From assembly GCF_017948265.1 (NCBI RefSeq), contig NZ_CP072852.1:4529250-4593249 (forward strand): 64,000 bases of DNA. The letters run 5' to 3'. Position numbers and translations under genes: made by a program. The stretch's first letter is position 1. The number at the start of each line of letters is the position of its first letter. Below are positions 34,361-44,845 of the stretch, piece after piece. The notes under the pieces are model-generated. The model was given only the letters and a program-made list of their open reading frames with translations. It was not told the DNA's origin and did not search any database. This DNA comes from Rhodoferax sp. PAMC 29310 (GTDB lineage Bacteria > Pseudomonadota > Gammaproteobacteria > Burkholderiales > Burkholderiaceae_C).

Positions 34361-35356
34361 ATGACTTCTATTTCTTCTCGCGCCATACACATTGAACAAA
34401 CTGGAGGGCCAGAGCAACTTCAATTGGTCAACGTGACCGTTGGCGACCCGGGACCCGGGGAAATCCGCATTCGCCACCATGCCATCGGGCTGAACTTCAT
34501 CGACGTGTATCAGCGCAGCGGGCTGTATGCCTTGCCTTTGCCTTTGCAACTGGGCATGGAGGCCGCTGGTGTGATTGAGGCCGTAGGAGAAGGCGTGACC
34601 CACCTCCAGGTGGGCGACCGGGCCGCTTATGCCAGTCAGCCACCTGGCAGTTACTGCGATCTGCGGGTGATGCCTGCCAAATGCGTCTGCAAGCTGCCGG
34701 ACGCCATTTCCTTTGAGACCGGCGCGGCCATGATGCTCAAGGGCCTCACTGCCCAGTACCTGCTCAAACGCACGCAGCCTCAGGGTGGTTTGCAGCCCGG
34801 CGACTTTATTCTCTTTCACGCTGCTGCCGGTGGTGTGGGTCTGATTGCCTCCCAATGGGCCAAAGCCATGGGCTTGCAGCTAATTGGAACGGCTGGCTCG
34901 GACGCCAAGTGCGCCCTGGCCAAGGCCCATGGTGCTGCCCACGTGATCAACTACGCGACAGAAGATTTCCTCGCACGGGTGAAGGAGATCACAGGAGGCA
35001 AGGGCGTCAAGGCGGTTTATGACAGCGTCGGCAAGGACACTTGGGAGAAATCACTGGATTGCCTGGCTCCGTTTGGGCTGATGGCCAGTTTTGGCAATGC
35101 CTCGGGTCCAGTGGCCCCGTTTGCCCCTGGCATTTTGGGGGCAAAAGGGTCGCTGTATGTCACCCGTCAAACCCTGTTCAATCACATCGCCACCCGGGAA
35201 AGCACCCAAGCCATGGCCGATGACCTGTTTGAGGCGGTGACCAGCGGAAAGGTGACGATTCGCATCGACCAGCGCTACAAGTTGGAAGACGTGCAGCAGG
35301 CCCACCGTGATCTGGAGGCCCGCAAGACCACCGGCTGTACTATTTTGACGCTGTGA
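34361..35356 (+). CDS. NADPH:quinone oxidoreductase (Qor-like)
   Basis: A 331-residue zinc-independent medium-chain dehydrogenase/reductase. It begins with IHIEQTGGPEQLQLVNV and has RHHAIGLNFIDVYQRSGLY, LGMEAAGVIEAVGEGV and the nucleotide-binding AAAGGVGLIASQWAKAMG. It reduces quinones using NADPH. It is alone and converges on the Na/Pi symporter, overlapping it by 17 bases. Confidence 0.93.
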   Translation: MTSISSRAIHIEQTGGPEQLQLVNVTVGDPGPGEIRIRHHAIGLNFIDVYQRSGLYALPLPLQLGMEAAGVIEAVGEGVTHLQVGDRAAYASQPPGSYCDLRVMPAKCVCKLPDAISFETGAAMMLKGLTAQYLLKRTQPQGGLQPGDFILFHAAAGGVGLIASQWAKAMGLQLIGTAGSDAKCALAKAHGAAHVINYATEDFLARVKEITGGKGVKAVYDSVGKDTWEKSLDCLAPFGLMASFGNASGPVAPFAPGILGAKGSLYVTRQTLFNHIATRESTQAMADDLFEAVTSGKVTIRIDQRYKLEDVQQAHRDLEARKTTGCTILTL

Positions 35357-37016
35357 ACTCGGGGCCCGCGTCCAGAACCGAATGACGCAAGCGGTTCGGG
35401 GCCAGTGCCCCGGCCGAGTCCAGGATGGGGTAGGCGATTGAGCAAATGTGAGAGTTGATGCGTTTGAGGTCGCTGATCAAATCCAGATGGAGCGAGCTGG
35501 TTTCAATACTCTGCAGGGTGTTGACGGCCAGACGCTCCAGGTGGGCTGCGGCGTAGGCGTGCTCCAGATCCCTGAACCGGGTTTTTTCTTCCAGCAACTT
35601 TTGTGCATCGCGCACGTTGCCGTTAAGGAAAACGCTCATGCCCAGACGCAGGTTGTTGACGAGGCGGGCGTGCAGGTCGCTGATCTCGTTCATGCCGGCT
35701 TCCGAGAAGGCCCGGCCGGGTTTGATTTTTTTGTCTTCAATGTCGATCAGCACGCGCTCGATGATGTCGCCAATTTGCTCCATGTTGATGGTGAAGCTGA
35801 TGATGTCGGTCCAGCGGCGACCTTCGGACTCGCTCAATGCTTCGCGGGAGATTTTGGTCAGGTAGTACTTGATGTCCGAGTAAAGTTCGTCAACCGTGTC
35901 ATCCATTTTCTCGAGTTCCTGAGCCAGGGCCTCGTCGTCTGTCTTGATTACCTGCAGTAGGCCCCGCAGCATGGTCTCCACCACGTCCGCCTGATGCATG
36001 GATTCACGCACGGCACAGGAAATGGCCACTGACGGTGTGGCCAGTGCCGACACGTCCAGATGTCGTTGCCGTCCCGCGACCGTATTCTTTCGGGGGACCG
36101 GCAGCCCCAGCTCGACCCAGCGGCCAATGGTGCCCGTCAAACCGAGGAAAATGGCCCCGACCATCACATTAAAGGACAGGTGAAACAGCACGACCACCGT
36201 GGCCGTGTCACCCAGATAGGGGCGAACATGCGTCAGCCACAAACCGAGTAAGGGCGTGGCAATGCCGATGCCCAGTATCTTGAAGAAGAGGTTGCCCAGC
36301 GGCACTTGCCGGGTTTGAATATTTGACTTGAGGGTGGTCAGCACGCCCAGCAATCCGCTTCCCAGATTCGCACCCAAGACCAGTCCAAGCGCCACTGGCA
36401 GTGGAATGACCCCGGTACTTGCCAGCGCGGCGGTGAGCAGCACGATGGCCAGGCTGGAGTAGCTCAGCACCGCCAAAAATGCGCCCACCAGAATTTCGCT
36501 CAGAATGTCACTGCTCACCGACGCGAGCAAGGCCTTGACGGTGGCCGACTGCGTCAGCACCGTGGCGGACGCAGACACCAGTTGCAGCGCCAGCAGCATT
36601 AGACCCAACCCAATCAGCACCCGCCCGACTCGGCCCACGGTGGTGGATTGGCGCGCGATGAATAGGACGACGCCGACCAGAATGAACAGGGGCGACAGCC
36701 AGGACAGATCACGCGAGAAGACCACAGCCATCACGCTGGTGCCAATGTCGGCGCCTAGCATCACGGCCAGGGCCGATGGCAGCGCAATCAGCCCCTGGCC
36801 TACAAAAGATGAGACGATGAGCGAGGTGGCGGTGCTGGACTGGAGGATGGCAGTGACACCCACGCCAGACAGGGCGGCGGTGAAGCGGTTGCGAACGCTG
36901 TGGGCCAGCACGGCGCGCAGATTGGCGCCAAGCACCCTCAGCATCCCCGTTCGAACCATGTGCGTGCCCCAAATCAACAGGGCAATGGCGGCCAGCAGGT
37001 TCAGCAGTTGGATCAA
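35340..37016 (-). CDS. Na+/phosphate cotransporter family protein with PhoU-like tail
   Basis: A 558-residue protein with an N-terminal membrane part made of two Na/Pi repeats (QSSTATSLIVSSFVGQGLIALPSALAVMLGADIGTS, ALGLVLGANLGSG) and a C-terminal cytoplasmic helical PhoU-like domain (about 330-550). Such NptA-like proteins move phosphate with sodium. The tail may sense or regulate flux. It ends inside the quinone reductase gene on the other strand. Confidence 0.9.
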   Translation of the reverse strand: MIQLLNLLAAIALLIWGTHMVRTGMLRVLGANLRAVLAHSVRNRFTAALSGVGVTAILQSSTATSLIVSSFVGQGLIALPSALAVMLGADIGTSVMAVVFSRDLSWLSPLFILVGVVLFIARQSTTVGRVGRVLIGLGLMLLALQLVSASATVLTQSATVKALLASVSSDILSEILVGAFLAVLSYSSLAIVLLTAALASTGVIPLPVALGLVLGANLGSGLLGVLTTLKSNIQTRQVPLGNLFFKILGIGIATPLLGLWLTHVRPYLGDTATVVVLFHLSFNVMVGAIFLGLTGTIGRWVELGLPVPRKNTVAGRQRHLDVSALATPSVAISCAVRESMHQADVVETMLRGLLQVIKTDDEALAQELEKMDDTVDELYSDIKYYLTKISREALSESEGRRWTDIISFTINMEQIGDIIERVLIDIEDKKIKPGRAFSEAGMNEISDLHARLVNNLRLGMSVFLNGNVRDAQKLLEEKTRFRDLEHAYAAAHLERLAVNTLQSIETSSLHLDLISDLKRINSHICSIAYPILDSAGALAPNRLRHSVLDAGPEFTASK

Positions 37017-37044
37017 GGCTTTTCCTCTGAAAAAAGTCTTGAGC

Positions 37045-37542
37045 TTACTTCGTTTTTCTGACCCGAAGCAACTCGTCGAGAATCAGGCAGGCGGCGCCAA
37101 TGGAGATGGCGCTGTCAGCGATGTTGAACGCGGGGAAATGCCAAGTTCCCCAATGAAAATCAAGAAAGTCAACCACGTAGCCATAACGCACCCGGTCGAT
37201 CACATTGCCAATGGCGCCGCCCAGAATGCAAGCCAAGGCAAATGAAAACAATTTTTGGCCGGGATGGGCTTTGAGCATCCACAGAATCACGGCGATCGCC
37301 ACCGCCCCGATGCCGGTGAAAAACCATCGCTGCCAACCGGATGCGTCGGCGAGAAAGGAGAATGCCGCGCCGGTGTTGTGCACCCGAACAATGTTAAAAA
37401 AGGAAGTGACCAGTGTTCTGTCTCCGAGCTGGTAGTAGCCCAGAATCAGGATCTTGGTGAACTGGTCTGCAATCAGCAGAATCAGCGCCAAGCCCAGCCA
37501 GGGCAACATACTGCTTGAGGATGAAGAGAAACCTTTTGCCAT
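37045..37542 (-). CDS. lspA: Lipoprotein signal peptidase (signal peptidase II)
   Basis: LspA cleaves prolipoprotein signal peptides in the inner membrane. The 165-residue protein has four helices and both catalytic aspartates: [11 protein letters not shown] and [13 protein letters not shown]. Its ATG overlaps the ileS stop by one base (TGATG), the usual ileS-lspA coupling. Confidence 0.96.
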   Translation of the reverse strand: MAKGFSSSSSSMLPWLGLALILLIADQFTKILILGYYQLGDRTLVTSFFNIVRVHNTGAAFSFLADASGWQRWFFTGIGAVAIAVILWMLKAHPGQKLFSFALACILGGAIGNVIDRVRYGYVVDFLDFHWGTWHFPAFNIADSAISIGAACLILDELLRVRKTK

Positions 37543-40421
37543 CACGCGAACTTCCGATCTTCACCTGAGCCATACAGATTGCTGGTGCAACGGCCGCAAA
37601 TACCGGGGTGAGCGGCGTCAATGCCAACGTCATCCCGGTAATGCCAGCAGCGTTCACATTTGATGCCTTTTGTGGCACTGGCCGCTATGGATAGAGTGGA
37701 GTCTGCTATCAAATCAATAGTGGATGTAATGAAGACAAACTTCAAGTCATCGCCCAGGCTATTTAACAACTCGAAGTCAGCGGCGTTCACGGTAAGGGCA
37801 ACATGCGCCTGCAAGGAAGAGCCCACCTGGCCCTCGGCTCGCAGGGTTTCGATATCTTTGTTCACGGCATCTCGCAGTTCGCGAATACGCGCCCACTTGG
37901 CCAGCAGCGCGGCGTTGGGCGCGTCTTGCTGCAGGTAGGTATCCATGAAAATGGATTCTTGCGTGGCGGTGGGCGTTTTGCCGGCCCCACCCAATACCGC
38001 CCAGGCCTCTTCAGCCGTGAAGCTCAAGAACGGTGCCATCCAGCGCAGCATGGACTGTGTGATTTGCCACAGCGCGGTTTGCGCGCTGCGCCGTGCCAGC
38101 GAGCCGGGTGCCGAGGTGTAGAGCCGGTCTTTCAGCACGTCCAGGTAGAACGAGCCCAGGTCTTCCGAGCAGTAGATTTGCAGCTTGGCCACCACGGGGT
38201 GAAATTCATACACCTCAAAGTGCGCCAGGATGTCAGCTTGCAACTGGGCCGAACGGCTCAGGGCGTAACGGTCAATTTCCAGCATCTGGTCCAGTGGCAC
38301 GGCATCGGTGGCCGGGTCAAAGTCGCTCACGTTGGCGAGCAAAAACTTCAGCGTGTTGCGCACCCGGCGGTAGGTGTCCACCACGCGGGCCAGAATTTTT
38401 TCGTCGCCGGCAATGTCACCAGAGTAATCGCTGGCGGCCACCCACAAGCGGATGATCTCCGCACCCAGTTTTTTACTGGTTTCCTGCGGGTCTACGCCGT
38501 TGCCCTGGCTTTTGCTCATCTTGTGGCCCTTGCTGTCCACGGTGAAGCCGTGGGTCAAGATGCCTTTGTAGGGCGCGCGGCCGTTCATGGCACAGGCGGT
38601 GAGCAATGACGAGTGGAACCAGCCGCGGTGTTGGTCATGGCCTTCCAGGTACAAGTCGGTCTCTGGGCCTTGCTCGTGCCCGCTGCCGGCGTGAGAGCCT
38701 TTGAGCACGGTGGTGTGGGTGGTGCCGGAGTCAAACCAGACTTCCAGAATGTCGGTACTTTTGGTGTACTGATCCGCCTCTTGTGCGCCCACTTTGGCGA
38801 AGATGGCTTCGGTAGTGGCCACGCTCCACGCCTCAATGCCGCCTTGCTCGACCATGTCGGCGGCGAGGTCCAGAATCTCCATGGTCAGTGGGTGCAGTTC
38901 ACCGCTGTCTTTGTGCAAGAAGAAGGGCAGAGGCACGCCCCAGCTGCGCTGACGGCTGATGCACCAGTCAGGGCGGCCGGCAATCATGTCGCGCAGGCGT
39001 GTTTTTCCGTTCTCTGGGTAAAACTTCGTTTGCTCAATTGCGTCCAGTGCGGTTTGGCGCAGGGATTTCGGGGCCTTGTCTTTGGTGAACACGCCTTCGC
39101 CTTCGTCCATGCGAATGAACCACTGGGCCGCCGCGCGGTAGATCACTGGCGTCTTGTGGCGCCAGCAATGCGGGTAGCTGTGAACAATGTCAGTAGTGCA
39201 GAACAGGCGGCCGGCGTCGCGCAGCGCGTCGATGATGACCGGGCAGGCCTTCCAGATGTGCTGGCCGCCAAACAGGGGCAACTCAGGCGCGTAGGCGCCG
39301 TTGCCCTGCACCGGGTTCAGGATGTCGTCATAGGCCATGCCGTGGGCGACGCAGCTATTAAAGTCTTCTACGCCGTAAGCGGGCGCCGAGTGCACGATGC
39401 CGGTGCCGTCATCGGCCGTGGCGTAGTCGGCCAGATAAATCGGGCTCAAACGGTCATAACCGGCGTCCACGTGGGCGAGCGGGTGCTTGAAGTTCAGGCC
39501 GGCCAGATTTTTGCCTTCTGTGGTGGCCAGCACCGAGCCGGTCAGCTGGAAGCGCTCCATGCACTTCTCGACCAGTCCTTCGGCGAGCACCAGCAGGCCG
39601 CGCTCGGTGTCCACCAGCGCGTAGATAATTTCGGGGTTCAGGTTGAGCGCCTGGTTGGCGGGAATGGTCCAGGCGGTGGTCGTCCAGATGACGACAAACG
39701 CGTCTTTGTCGATAGCGGTCAGGCCGAACGCGCTGGCCAGCTTGGCCGGCTCCGCGCACATGAAGCCGACGTCCAGCGTCTGTGACTTCTTGTCGGCATA
39801 TTCGATCTCGAACTCTGCCAGGGACGAGCCGCAGTCAAAACACCAGTAAACGGGCTTCAGGCCACGGTACACAAAGCCGCGCTCCACCACGCGTTTGAAA
39901 GCGCGGATTTCTTCGGATTCGTTTTTGAAGTCCATGGTGCGGTAGGGGTGGTCCCAGTCGGCCAGCACGCCCAGGCGCTTGAAATCAGCGCGCTGCAGGT
40001 CAATCTGCTCGGTGGCAAAGGAGCGGCTCTTGGCCTGCATCTCGTCGCGCGGCAGCTTGCGGCCAAATTTCTTTTCAATCGCGTTCTCGATCGGCAGACC
40101 GTGGCAATCCCAACCCGGAATGTAGGCGGCGTCCATGCCCTTCAGCTGGCGGGCCTTGACGATCATGTCCTTCAGGATTTTGTTGACGGCGTGACCCATG
40201 TGGATCTGGCCATTGGCATACGGTGGACCGTCATGCAGCACAAATTTGGGCGCACCAGCGCGGGACGCACGCAGTTTTTTGTAGATGCCTAGGTCTTCCC
40301 AGGCCTTGACCCAGCCCGGCTCACGCTTGGGCAAGTCGCCGCGCATGGGAAAGGGCGTGTCCGGCAGATTCAACGTGCTGCGGTAATCGGTTTTGGGGGC
40401 GCTGTTGGTGTCGTCGGTCAT
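37542..40421 (-). CDS. ileS: Isoleucyl-tRNA synthetase
   Basis: A 959-residue class I aminoacyl-tRNA synthetase. The HIGH motif is in [21 protein letters not shown] is in [12 protein letters not shown], and the C-terminal zinc-type CERCWHYR...CGRC segment is present. Just before the zinc segment the sequence [18 protein letters not shown] looks like an extra, repeat-derived insertion (see 37683-37735). Gene order ribF-ileS-lspA is typical. Confidence 0.97.
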   Translation of the reverse strand: MTDDTNSAPKTDYRSTLNLPDTPFPMRGDLPKREPGWVKAWEDLGIYKKLRASRAGAPKFVLHDGPPYANGQIHMGHAVNKILKDMIVKARQLKGMDAAYIPGWDCHGLPIENAIEKKFGRKLPRDEMQAKSRSFATEQIDLQRADFKRLGVLADWDHPYRTMDFKNESEEIRAFKRVVERGFVYRGLKPVYWCFDCGSSLAEFEIEYADKKSQTLDVGFMCAEPAKLASAFGLTAIDKDAFVVIWTTTAWTIPANQALNLNPEIIYALVDTERGLLVLAEGLVEKCMERFQLTGSVLATTEGKNLAGLNFKHPLAHVDAGYDRLSPIYLADYATADDGTGIVHSAPAYGVEDFNSCVAHGMAYDDILNPVQGNGAYAPELPLFGGQHIWKACPVIIDALRDAGRLFCTTDIVHSYPHCWRHKTPVIYRAAAQWFIRMDEGEGVFTKDKAPKSLRQTALDAIEQTKFYPENGKTRLRDMIAGRPDWCISRQRSWGVPLPFFLHKDSGELHPLTMEILDLAADMVEQGGIEAWSVATTEAIFAKVGAQEADQYTKSTDILEVWFDSGTTHTTVLKGSHAGSGHEQGPETDLYLEGHDQHRGWFHSSLLTACAMNGRAPYKGILTHGFTVDSKGHKMSKSQGNGVDPQETSKKLGAEIIRLWVAASDYSGDIAGDEKILARVVDTYRRVRNTLKFLLANVSDFDPATDAVPLDQMLEIDRYALSRSAQLQADILAHFEVYEFHPVVAKLQIYCSEDLGSFYLDVLKDRLYTSAPGSLARRSAQTALWQITQSMLRWMAPFLSFTAEEAWAVLGGAGKTPTATQESIFMDTYLQQDAPNAALLAKWARIRELRDAVNKDIETLRAEGQVGSSLQAHVALTVNAADFELLNSLGDDLKFVFITSTIDLIADSTLSIAASATKGIKCERCWHYRDDVGIDAAHPGICGRCTSNLYGSGEDRKFA
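37683..37735. repeat. Dispersed repeat copy inside ileS
   Basis: Contains GCTATGGATAG and, 22 bases on, the core GCTATCAAATCAATAG (37705-37720). It corresponds to an extra stretch of the IleS C-terminal region just before the zinc-finger segment and keeps the frame. Confidence 0.5.
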
Positions 40422-40502
40422 GATTCTGAGGGAACTGGGGCGCCGCAGTGCAGCGCAGGTTGGAGTCTGAGGACCCGTAGGGAGGGCAGAAGCTGGGCGG
40501 CG

Positions 40503-41513
40503 CTAAATTCGGTCGCGCGTGGTTTGGCGTTGCGTTTGCCCGTGCAGTGACGCCAGGTAGGCACGTGCGTCATCGCAGTCTTTTGCAATGCCCTTTGTCA
40601 GGGCATCCAGGCCGTCGTATTTGAGTTCGCCGTGCAGTTTGTGTAGCAGTTCCACGCGGATGATTTTACCGTACGCCTCTTGGCCAGCCAGGCTGGCGGG
40701 CCACTCTAGGCAATGCGTCTCCAGCAGAACACGCCCGCCGTTCACGTCGCTCGGGTCCAGCGAGGGTCGAATGCCCAGGTTGGCGACGCCTGGCAGCGGG
40801 TTGTCGCCCAAACCGTGCACCAGCACCACAAAAATGCCGCTGGCCGCCGGATTCCAATGAGAAAAGCGCAGGTTCAGGGTTCTAAATCCCAGCTCGCGGC
40901 CCAGTTTGCGGCCATGCACAACGTGCCCTGAAATTCGGTAGGGGCGCCCCAGTAGCGCTGCGGCGTCTTCCATGCGACCCTCGCCCAAGGCCTCGCGCAC
41001 TGCTGAACTGGACACCCGAAGCCCATGGACCTCGTAGCTGTTCATGCGGGCCACGTCAAAGCCTTGCGTCAGGCCGGCGGCATCGAGCATGGCGTAGTCG
41101 CCCGCGCGTTTGGCGCCAAAGCGAAAATCGTCTCCGACCAATATGTACTGCGTGCCCAAGCCCTTGACCAACACCTCGTCAATGAAGGATTGCGCCGCTT
41201 GTGACGCCAATTTGGCGTCAAAGGGCAACACAATGGATTGGTCCACGCCGGCCTGCGCCAGATCCGTGAGTTTGTCGCGCAGTGTGCCTACCCGAGCCGG
41301 GGCCAGCTCGGGCTTTTGCAGGGCCGCTGCAAAGTAATCCCGGGGGTGCGGCTCAAAGGTCATGACGCAACTTGGCACACCCCGCTGCTGGGCCTCGCTG
41401 CGCAGCAAGGCAAGCATGGCTTGGTGGCCCCGGTGAACACCGTCAAAGTTGCCAATGGTCAACGCGCAGGCTTGGGCGATGCCCGGGTGATGAAATCCTC
41501 GGAAAACCTTCAT
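40503..41513 (-). CDS. ribF: Bifunctional riboflavin kinase/FAD synthetase
   Basis: RibF turns riboflavin into FMN and FAD. The N-terminal adenylyltransferase domain shows ALTIGNFDGVHRGHQAML; the C-terminal kinase domain shows GRPYRISGHVVHGRKLGRELGFRTLNL. At 336 residues from ATG 41513 (MKVFRGFHHPGIA) it is of usual size. The upstream region carries a dispersed repeat. It precedes ileS. Confidence 0.95.
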   Translation of the reverse strand: MKVFRGFHHPGIAQACALTIGNFDGVHRGHQAMLALLRSEAQQRGVPSCVMTFEPHPRDYFAAALQKPELAPARVGTLRDKLTDLAQAGVDQSIVLPFDAKLASQAAQSFIDEVLVKGLGTQYILVGDDFRFGAKRAGDYAMLDAAGLTQGFDVARMNSYEVHGLRVSSSAVREALGEGRMEDAAALLGRPYRISGHVVHGRKLGRELGFRTLNLRFSHWNPAASGIFVVLVHGLGDNPLPGVANLGIRPSLDPSDVNGGRVLLETHCLEWPASLAGQEAYGKIIRVELLHKLHGELKYDGLDALTKGIAKDCDDARAYLASLHGQTQRQTTRDRI

Positions 41514-41520
41514 TCGTTGG

Positions 41521-41575
41521 TATCTTTTTGATAGCAGGCTGCGCTTTTCATTCAAGCGATTGAAGCCAATTTGTC
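41521..41575. repeat. Dispersed palindromic repeat upstream of ribF
   Basis: Read on the minus strand: AAATTGGCTTCAATCGC, then GAAAAGCGCAGCCTGCTATC and AAAAAGATA. This matches block for block the copy inside the DNA-glycosylase gene (25121-25177). It lies right in front of the ribF start and probably inside its leader. Confidence 0.65.
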
Positions 41576-41740
41576 ATGGAAAGAGCGTATATTGTGTCCT
41601 AGCAGCCTTTCAATCTGTTTGAGCGGGCTGTGCCGGGAATAGCATTTCGTGTCAGTGCGTGTTTGAAGTGCAAAGATGAGGTCGGTGGTTGAGCCAGCCG
41701 TCCACGTCTTTGAAGCGTCAGAAGTAGCAGGAGGCGTGTT

Positions 41741-42298
41741 TTGAAGGTCTTGAAATTGTCAGCCCAAGGGTTGCCCCAGTCATGGATTTCACTGGAGCAA
41801 GCGGTGATCCACTACGCAGCGGAGGAAGTCCGCTGGGAGATGGGCGCCAACGTGGCCGTGTTCCATGGGGGTCACAATGCGGTCACGGGAACCCAGTCGG
41901 TCATCACCGTCAATAGCATCATTGGCACCAAGGGGGTGCCCCGCATCAACCCCTTTAACCTGAAGCCCGGGCTGACCAACGCCAAACTGTTCACCCGTGA
42001 CCGGGGAGTTTGTGCCTATTGCGGCAACCACTTTCACGACGAAGTGCTGACCCGAGAACACATCATTCCGTTCGCGCAGGACGGTGTGGACACCTGGATG
42101 AACGTGGTCACGGCCTGCAAGCCCTGCAACCACCGTAAAAGCCACCGCACGCCCGAGCAGGCCAATATGCCTTTGCTCTATACCCCCTATGTGCCCAGTC
42201 TGTGGGAGGACTTCATCTTGCGTAACCGCCGCATCCTGGCCGACCAGATGGAGTTTTTGATGGCGCATGTCCCCAAGTCGTCTCGGCTCATGGTCTGA
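41741..42298 (+). CDS. HNH endonuclease domain protein
   Basis: A 185-residue protein whose central region is an HNH/zinc nuclease module: CAYCGNHF, REHIIPFAQDG, and ACKPCNHRKSHRT with the second zinc cysteine pair. N- and C-terminal flanks are not recognisable domains. The start is TTG 41741, set by AGGAGG about seven bases upstream. Similar stand-alone HNH proteins are common chromosomal genes in Burkholderiales; no mobile-element context is seen here. Substrate unknown. Confidence 0.85.
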   Translation: MKVLKLSAQGLPQSWISLEQAVIHYAAEEVRWEMGANVAVFHGGHNAVTGTQSVITVNSIIGTKGVPRINPFNLKPGLTNAKLFTRDRGVCAYCGNHFHDEVLTREHIIPFAQDGVDTWMNVVTACKPCNHRKSHRTPEQANMPLLYTPYVPSLWEDFILRNRRILADQMEFLMAHVPKSSRLMV

Positions 42299-42471
42299 TT
42301 TGGTGCGTTGACTGACGACGGTTTGCAAGATTTTGTAACGAATTTTTCTTGGAATCGGCTGTCGCATTTCTGCTATCGTGAACCGTCCATTTGAGGGTAT
42401 TGTCTGGGAAAGGCGTTGGAGCTACCGCGGTGGCATTGGCCTTTCAGAGAATTCAAAAAAGCAAGTTCAGG

Positions 42472-44793
42472 ATGCCCATTCACTCACCCATTCCCAATGA
42501 CGTGGCCTCACGCGAGGCGACCGTTTTCGCGTACCGTCACCTCCGCGGTCTGGTTGGGCAGACGCTGGCCTATTTCGCCGCACATGAAACCGAAAACCTG
42601 GCCAGCGTGCGTGATCATTTGCTTGAAATGGCTGAGGCCAGGCCATCGCTGGAGCGAATGCAGAACCTGCGATCTGCCAGTCATGTCCTCAAACAACATG
42701 CGGACAAGTTCAACAGCGCCTTTCAGGAAACCTTGCAAGCGGCAATGGACGCTGAACTAACGTCTTTATTGCCGAACTTGAAGTCGATTGACCTGCGAGG
42801 CGTGACAGACTTTAGCCCCGTGGATGGGATTGCTCTGTCCTTGGTGGACATGGACGAAGTGGAACGTATCCTGCTGGTTGACCGGGTAACCCAGAAGTTC
42901 AATGTCTGTTACGACTCTAGTGTGAGTGCGTTGACTCTGCGATTAGGTTTTTTGGTGGGGCATGATGCCCAGTACAGCAACCCCTTTCGCCCGGAGGTCT
43001 TCGTTCGATCATTTCTGTCGGCTTGGGAAACTTGTGCATTTGATGAGCAGGCCACAGAGGATCTGATGCTGGGTTTTGACCCCGCGCATAGCGTTGATCT
43101 GACCGACTTGTATGCCGAACTGAATGCGACGCTGATCAAAGCCGGAATCGAGGCGCGAGTGGTGCATCGCATCAAAAAATCGGAGGGCGGTGTCTCGGCC
43201 TATGCGTCCTTGGGCTCCGACTCGTCTCCGGGGGCGTTGACCAGTACTGACGATAGTCGACAAGGTGAGCGCGGCCCTGAGCGACCCGAGCCAGAGGCGG
43301 CGCCGTCGGCTTGGCGATCGCTGGCGCCTGTTGGTCAACAGATCGCCGCACAGGCCAGGCAATTCTTGACCCGCCTGGGTTTTGTGTCTCCGCTGGCCGC
43401 GCCAGACTCCCGTGAGCAGGAGGGCTTGGTCTGGATGGAGTCCGACAGGGGCGATGCTCAGTCGCCTCATGCGCCTGCTGACCCAGAGTTCATGGGGTAT
43501 TTGGGGGAAATGCAGTCTGGCGCTGGCGTCTCCACTTCCAGCAATGGTTTGGCGCGACAAGCTCCGGGGGATCAAAATATTCTGCGGCAAATGCGCGACA
43601 GTGAGGAAGTTCGTCGCGCGCCGGAATTGGATCGGGGGACAGTGGATGCCCTGGCGGAGGTATTTGATTTCGTCTTTGCCGACCAGTCCATTCCGTTACA
43701 AATGAAGTATGTGATTGGGCGGCTGCAAATTCCGGTGCTCAAGGCGGCCATGATTGACCGGGACTTTTTCCTCTCCGGCGAACATCCTGCGCGGCGATTG
43801 GTCGATACCTTGGCTTCAGCGTCAGTCGAATGGGCGCCAGAAAAAGGGGAGGACGACCCGCTTTACCAGCGAATTGAGACCACGGTGATGCGGGTCTTGA
43901 ATGAATTTGAAGACGATTTATCGCTGTTCAGCGATTTGCTGCGCGAGTTCACGGAGTTCTTGTTTGAGTCGGAGCAGCAGTTGCAGGGGCGTATCGAACC
44001 TGCCGCTGACGTCGAACGTTCGGATGAGTCGCTGGAGCAGGCCCTGGCCCAGGCTGACGAGACGATCGCCCTGCGGATTCAGGCCTCGTCTGCGCAGCTT
44101 CGACTGGTGCCTTTTTTAACCCCATTTTTGACGAACCCCTGGCGAGAAGTGATGGCCCGTGCCTGGCTGACCGTTGAGGAAGATTCGGCACCATGGGATC
44201 GCGCCGTGGCCACGATGGAGCAGTTGATTTGGTCCACTGAACCCAAGGTCGAGTCGGACGACCGCCGGAAGCTGGTTGCCGTGCTCCCTGATTTGGTACG
44301 CCACCTGAATGTTGGGCTGGACGCGATTGACTGGTCGGGTGATGCCCGCGCCACCTTCACCCGGCGGCTGATCGCCACGCACATGCTGGCCATTCGGATG
44401 ACGAAGTCACCGGCGGCTGACACGGAGACGGCCGAATTGGACGAGACCGCCAGCCAGCAAGCCATTCAGGCCCTGGACCAACGCAGGTCGGAGAAACTGG
44501 CTGGATCGAACGATGATTTCGATGCGGCTGCGCAAAAATTCACCCGCGGGTTGTGGTTTGAATTCGCGGGGGAGTCCAGTTTGAATCATCGTTGTCGGTT
44601 GAGCTGGATCAGCCCCATGCGCACGCGTTTCCTGTTCACCAACCGAGACGGCTTTGACGCCTTTGTTCGCACAGAGCGGGAGGTTGCCGCTTTGCTGAGG
44701 TTGGGTCGACTTCGGGTCATTGACCAGGAACCCATCATCTCGCGCGCGCTGGACCGGATCATGACCCAGACCGACCCACGGCAGGTGGCCTGA
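42472..44793 (+). CDS. DUF1631 family protein of unknown function
   Basis: A 773-residue cytoplasmic protein. The middle (about 400-490: DQSIPLQMKYVIGRLQIPVLKAAMIDRDFF, HPARRLVDTLA) and the end (CRLSWISPMRTRFLFTNRDGFDAFVRTERE) match the DUF1631 family found in beta- and gammaproteobacteria. The terminal beta-rich part resembles a PilZ-like fold, which would suggest cyclic-di-GMP or related binding, but the RxxxR motif is not evident. A low-complexity linker lies at about 250-300. ATG 42472 is preceded by CAGGA. Function unknown. Confidence 0.85.
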   Translation: MPIHSPIPNDVASREATVFAYRHLRGLVGQTLAYFAAHETENLASVRDHLLEMAEARPSLERMQNLRSASHVLKQHADKFNSAFQETLQAAMDAELTSLLPNLKSIDLRGVTDFSPVDGIALSLVDMDEVERILLVDRVTQKFNVCYDSSVSALTLRLGFLVGHDAQYSNPFRPEVFVRSFLSAWETCAFDEQATEDLMLGFDPAHSVDLTDLYAELNATLIKAGIEARVVHRIKKSEGGVSAYASLGSDSSPGALTSTDDSRQGERGPERPEPEAAPSAWRSLAPVGQQIAAQARQFLTRLGFVSPLAAPDSREQEGLVWMESDRGDAQSPHAPADPEFMGYLGEMQSGAGVSTSSNGLARQAPGDQNILRQMRDSEEVRRAPELDRGTVDALAEVFDFVFADQSIPLQMKYVIGRLQIPVLKAAMIDRDFFLSGEHPARRLVDTLASASVEWAPEKGEDDPLYQRIETTVMRVLNEFEDDLSLFSDLLREFTEFLFESEQQLQGRIEPAADVERSDESLEQALAQADETIALRIQASSAQLRLVPFLTPFLTNPWREVMARAWLTVEEDSAPWDRAVATMEQLIWSTEPKVESDDRRKLVAVLPDLVRHLNVGLDAIDWSGDARATFTRRLIATHMLAIRMTKSPAADTETAELDETASQQAIQALDQRRSEKLAGSNDDFDAAAQKFTRGLWFEFAGESSLNHRCRLSWISPMRTRFLFTNRDGFDAFVRTEREVAALLRLGRLRVIDQEPIISRALDRIMTQTDPRQVA

Positions 44794-44845
44794 GGGTGGG
44801 CGTCAAGCCACCCCCGATATCAATGACGTACAGGGAAACAAACTG

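Noticed and set aside
34232..34855. Upstream extension of the TRAP-type binding protein
   Set aside because: The added 200 residues are not protein-like, run antisense to the quinone reductase gene and would bury the signal peptide.
41741..42298. HNH nuclease as part of a defence island or homing element
   Set aside because: It sits among housekeeping genes with no methylase, intron, intein or phage genes beside it.
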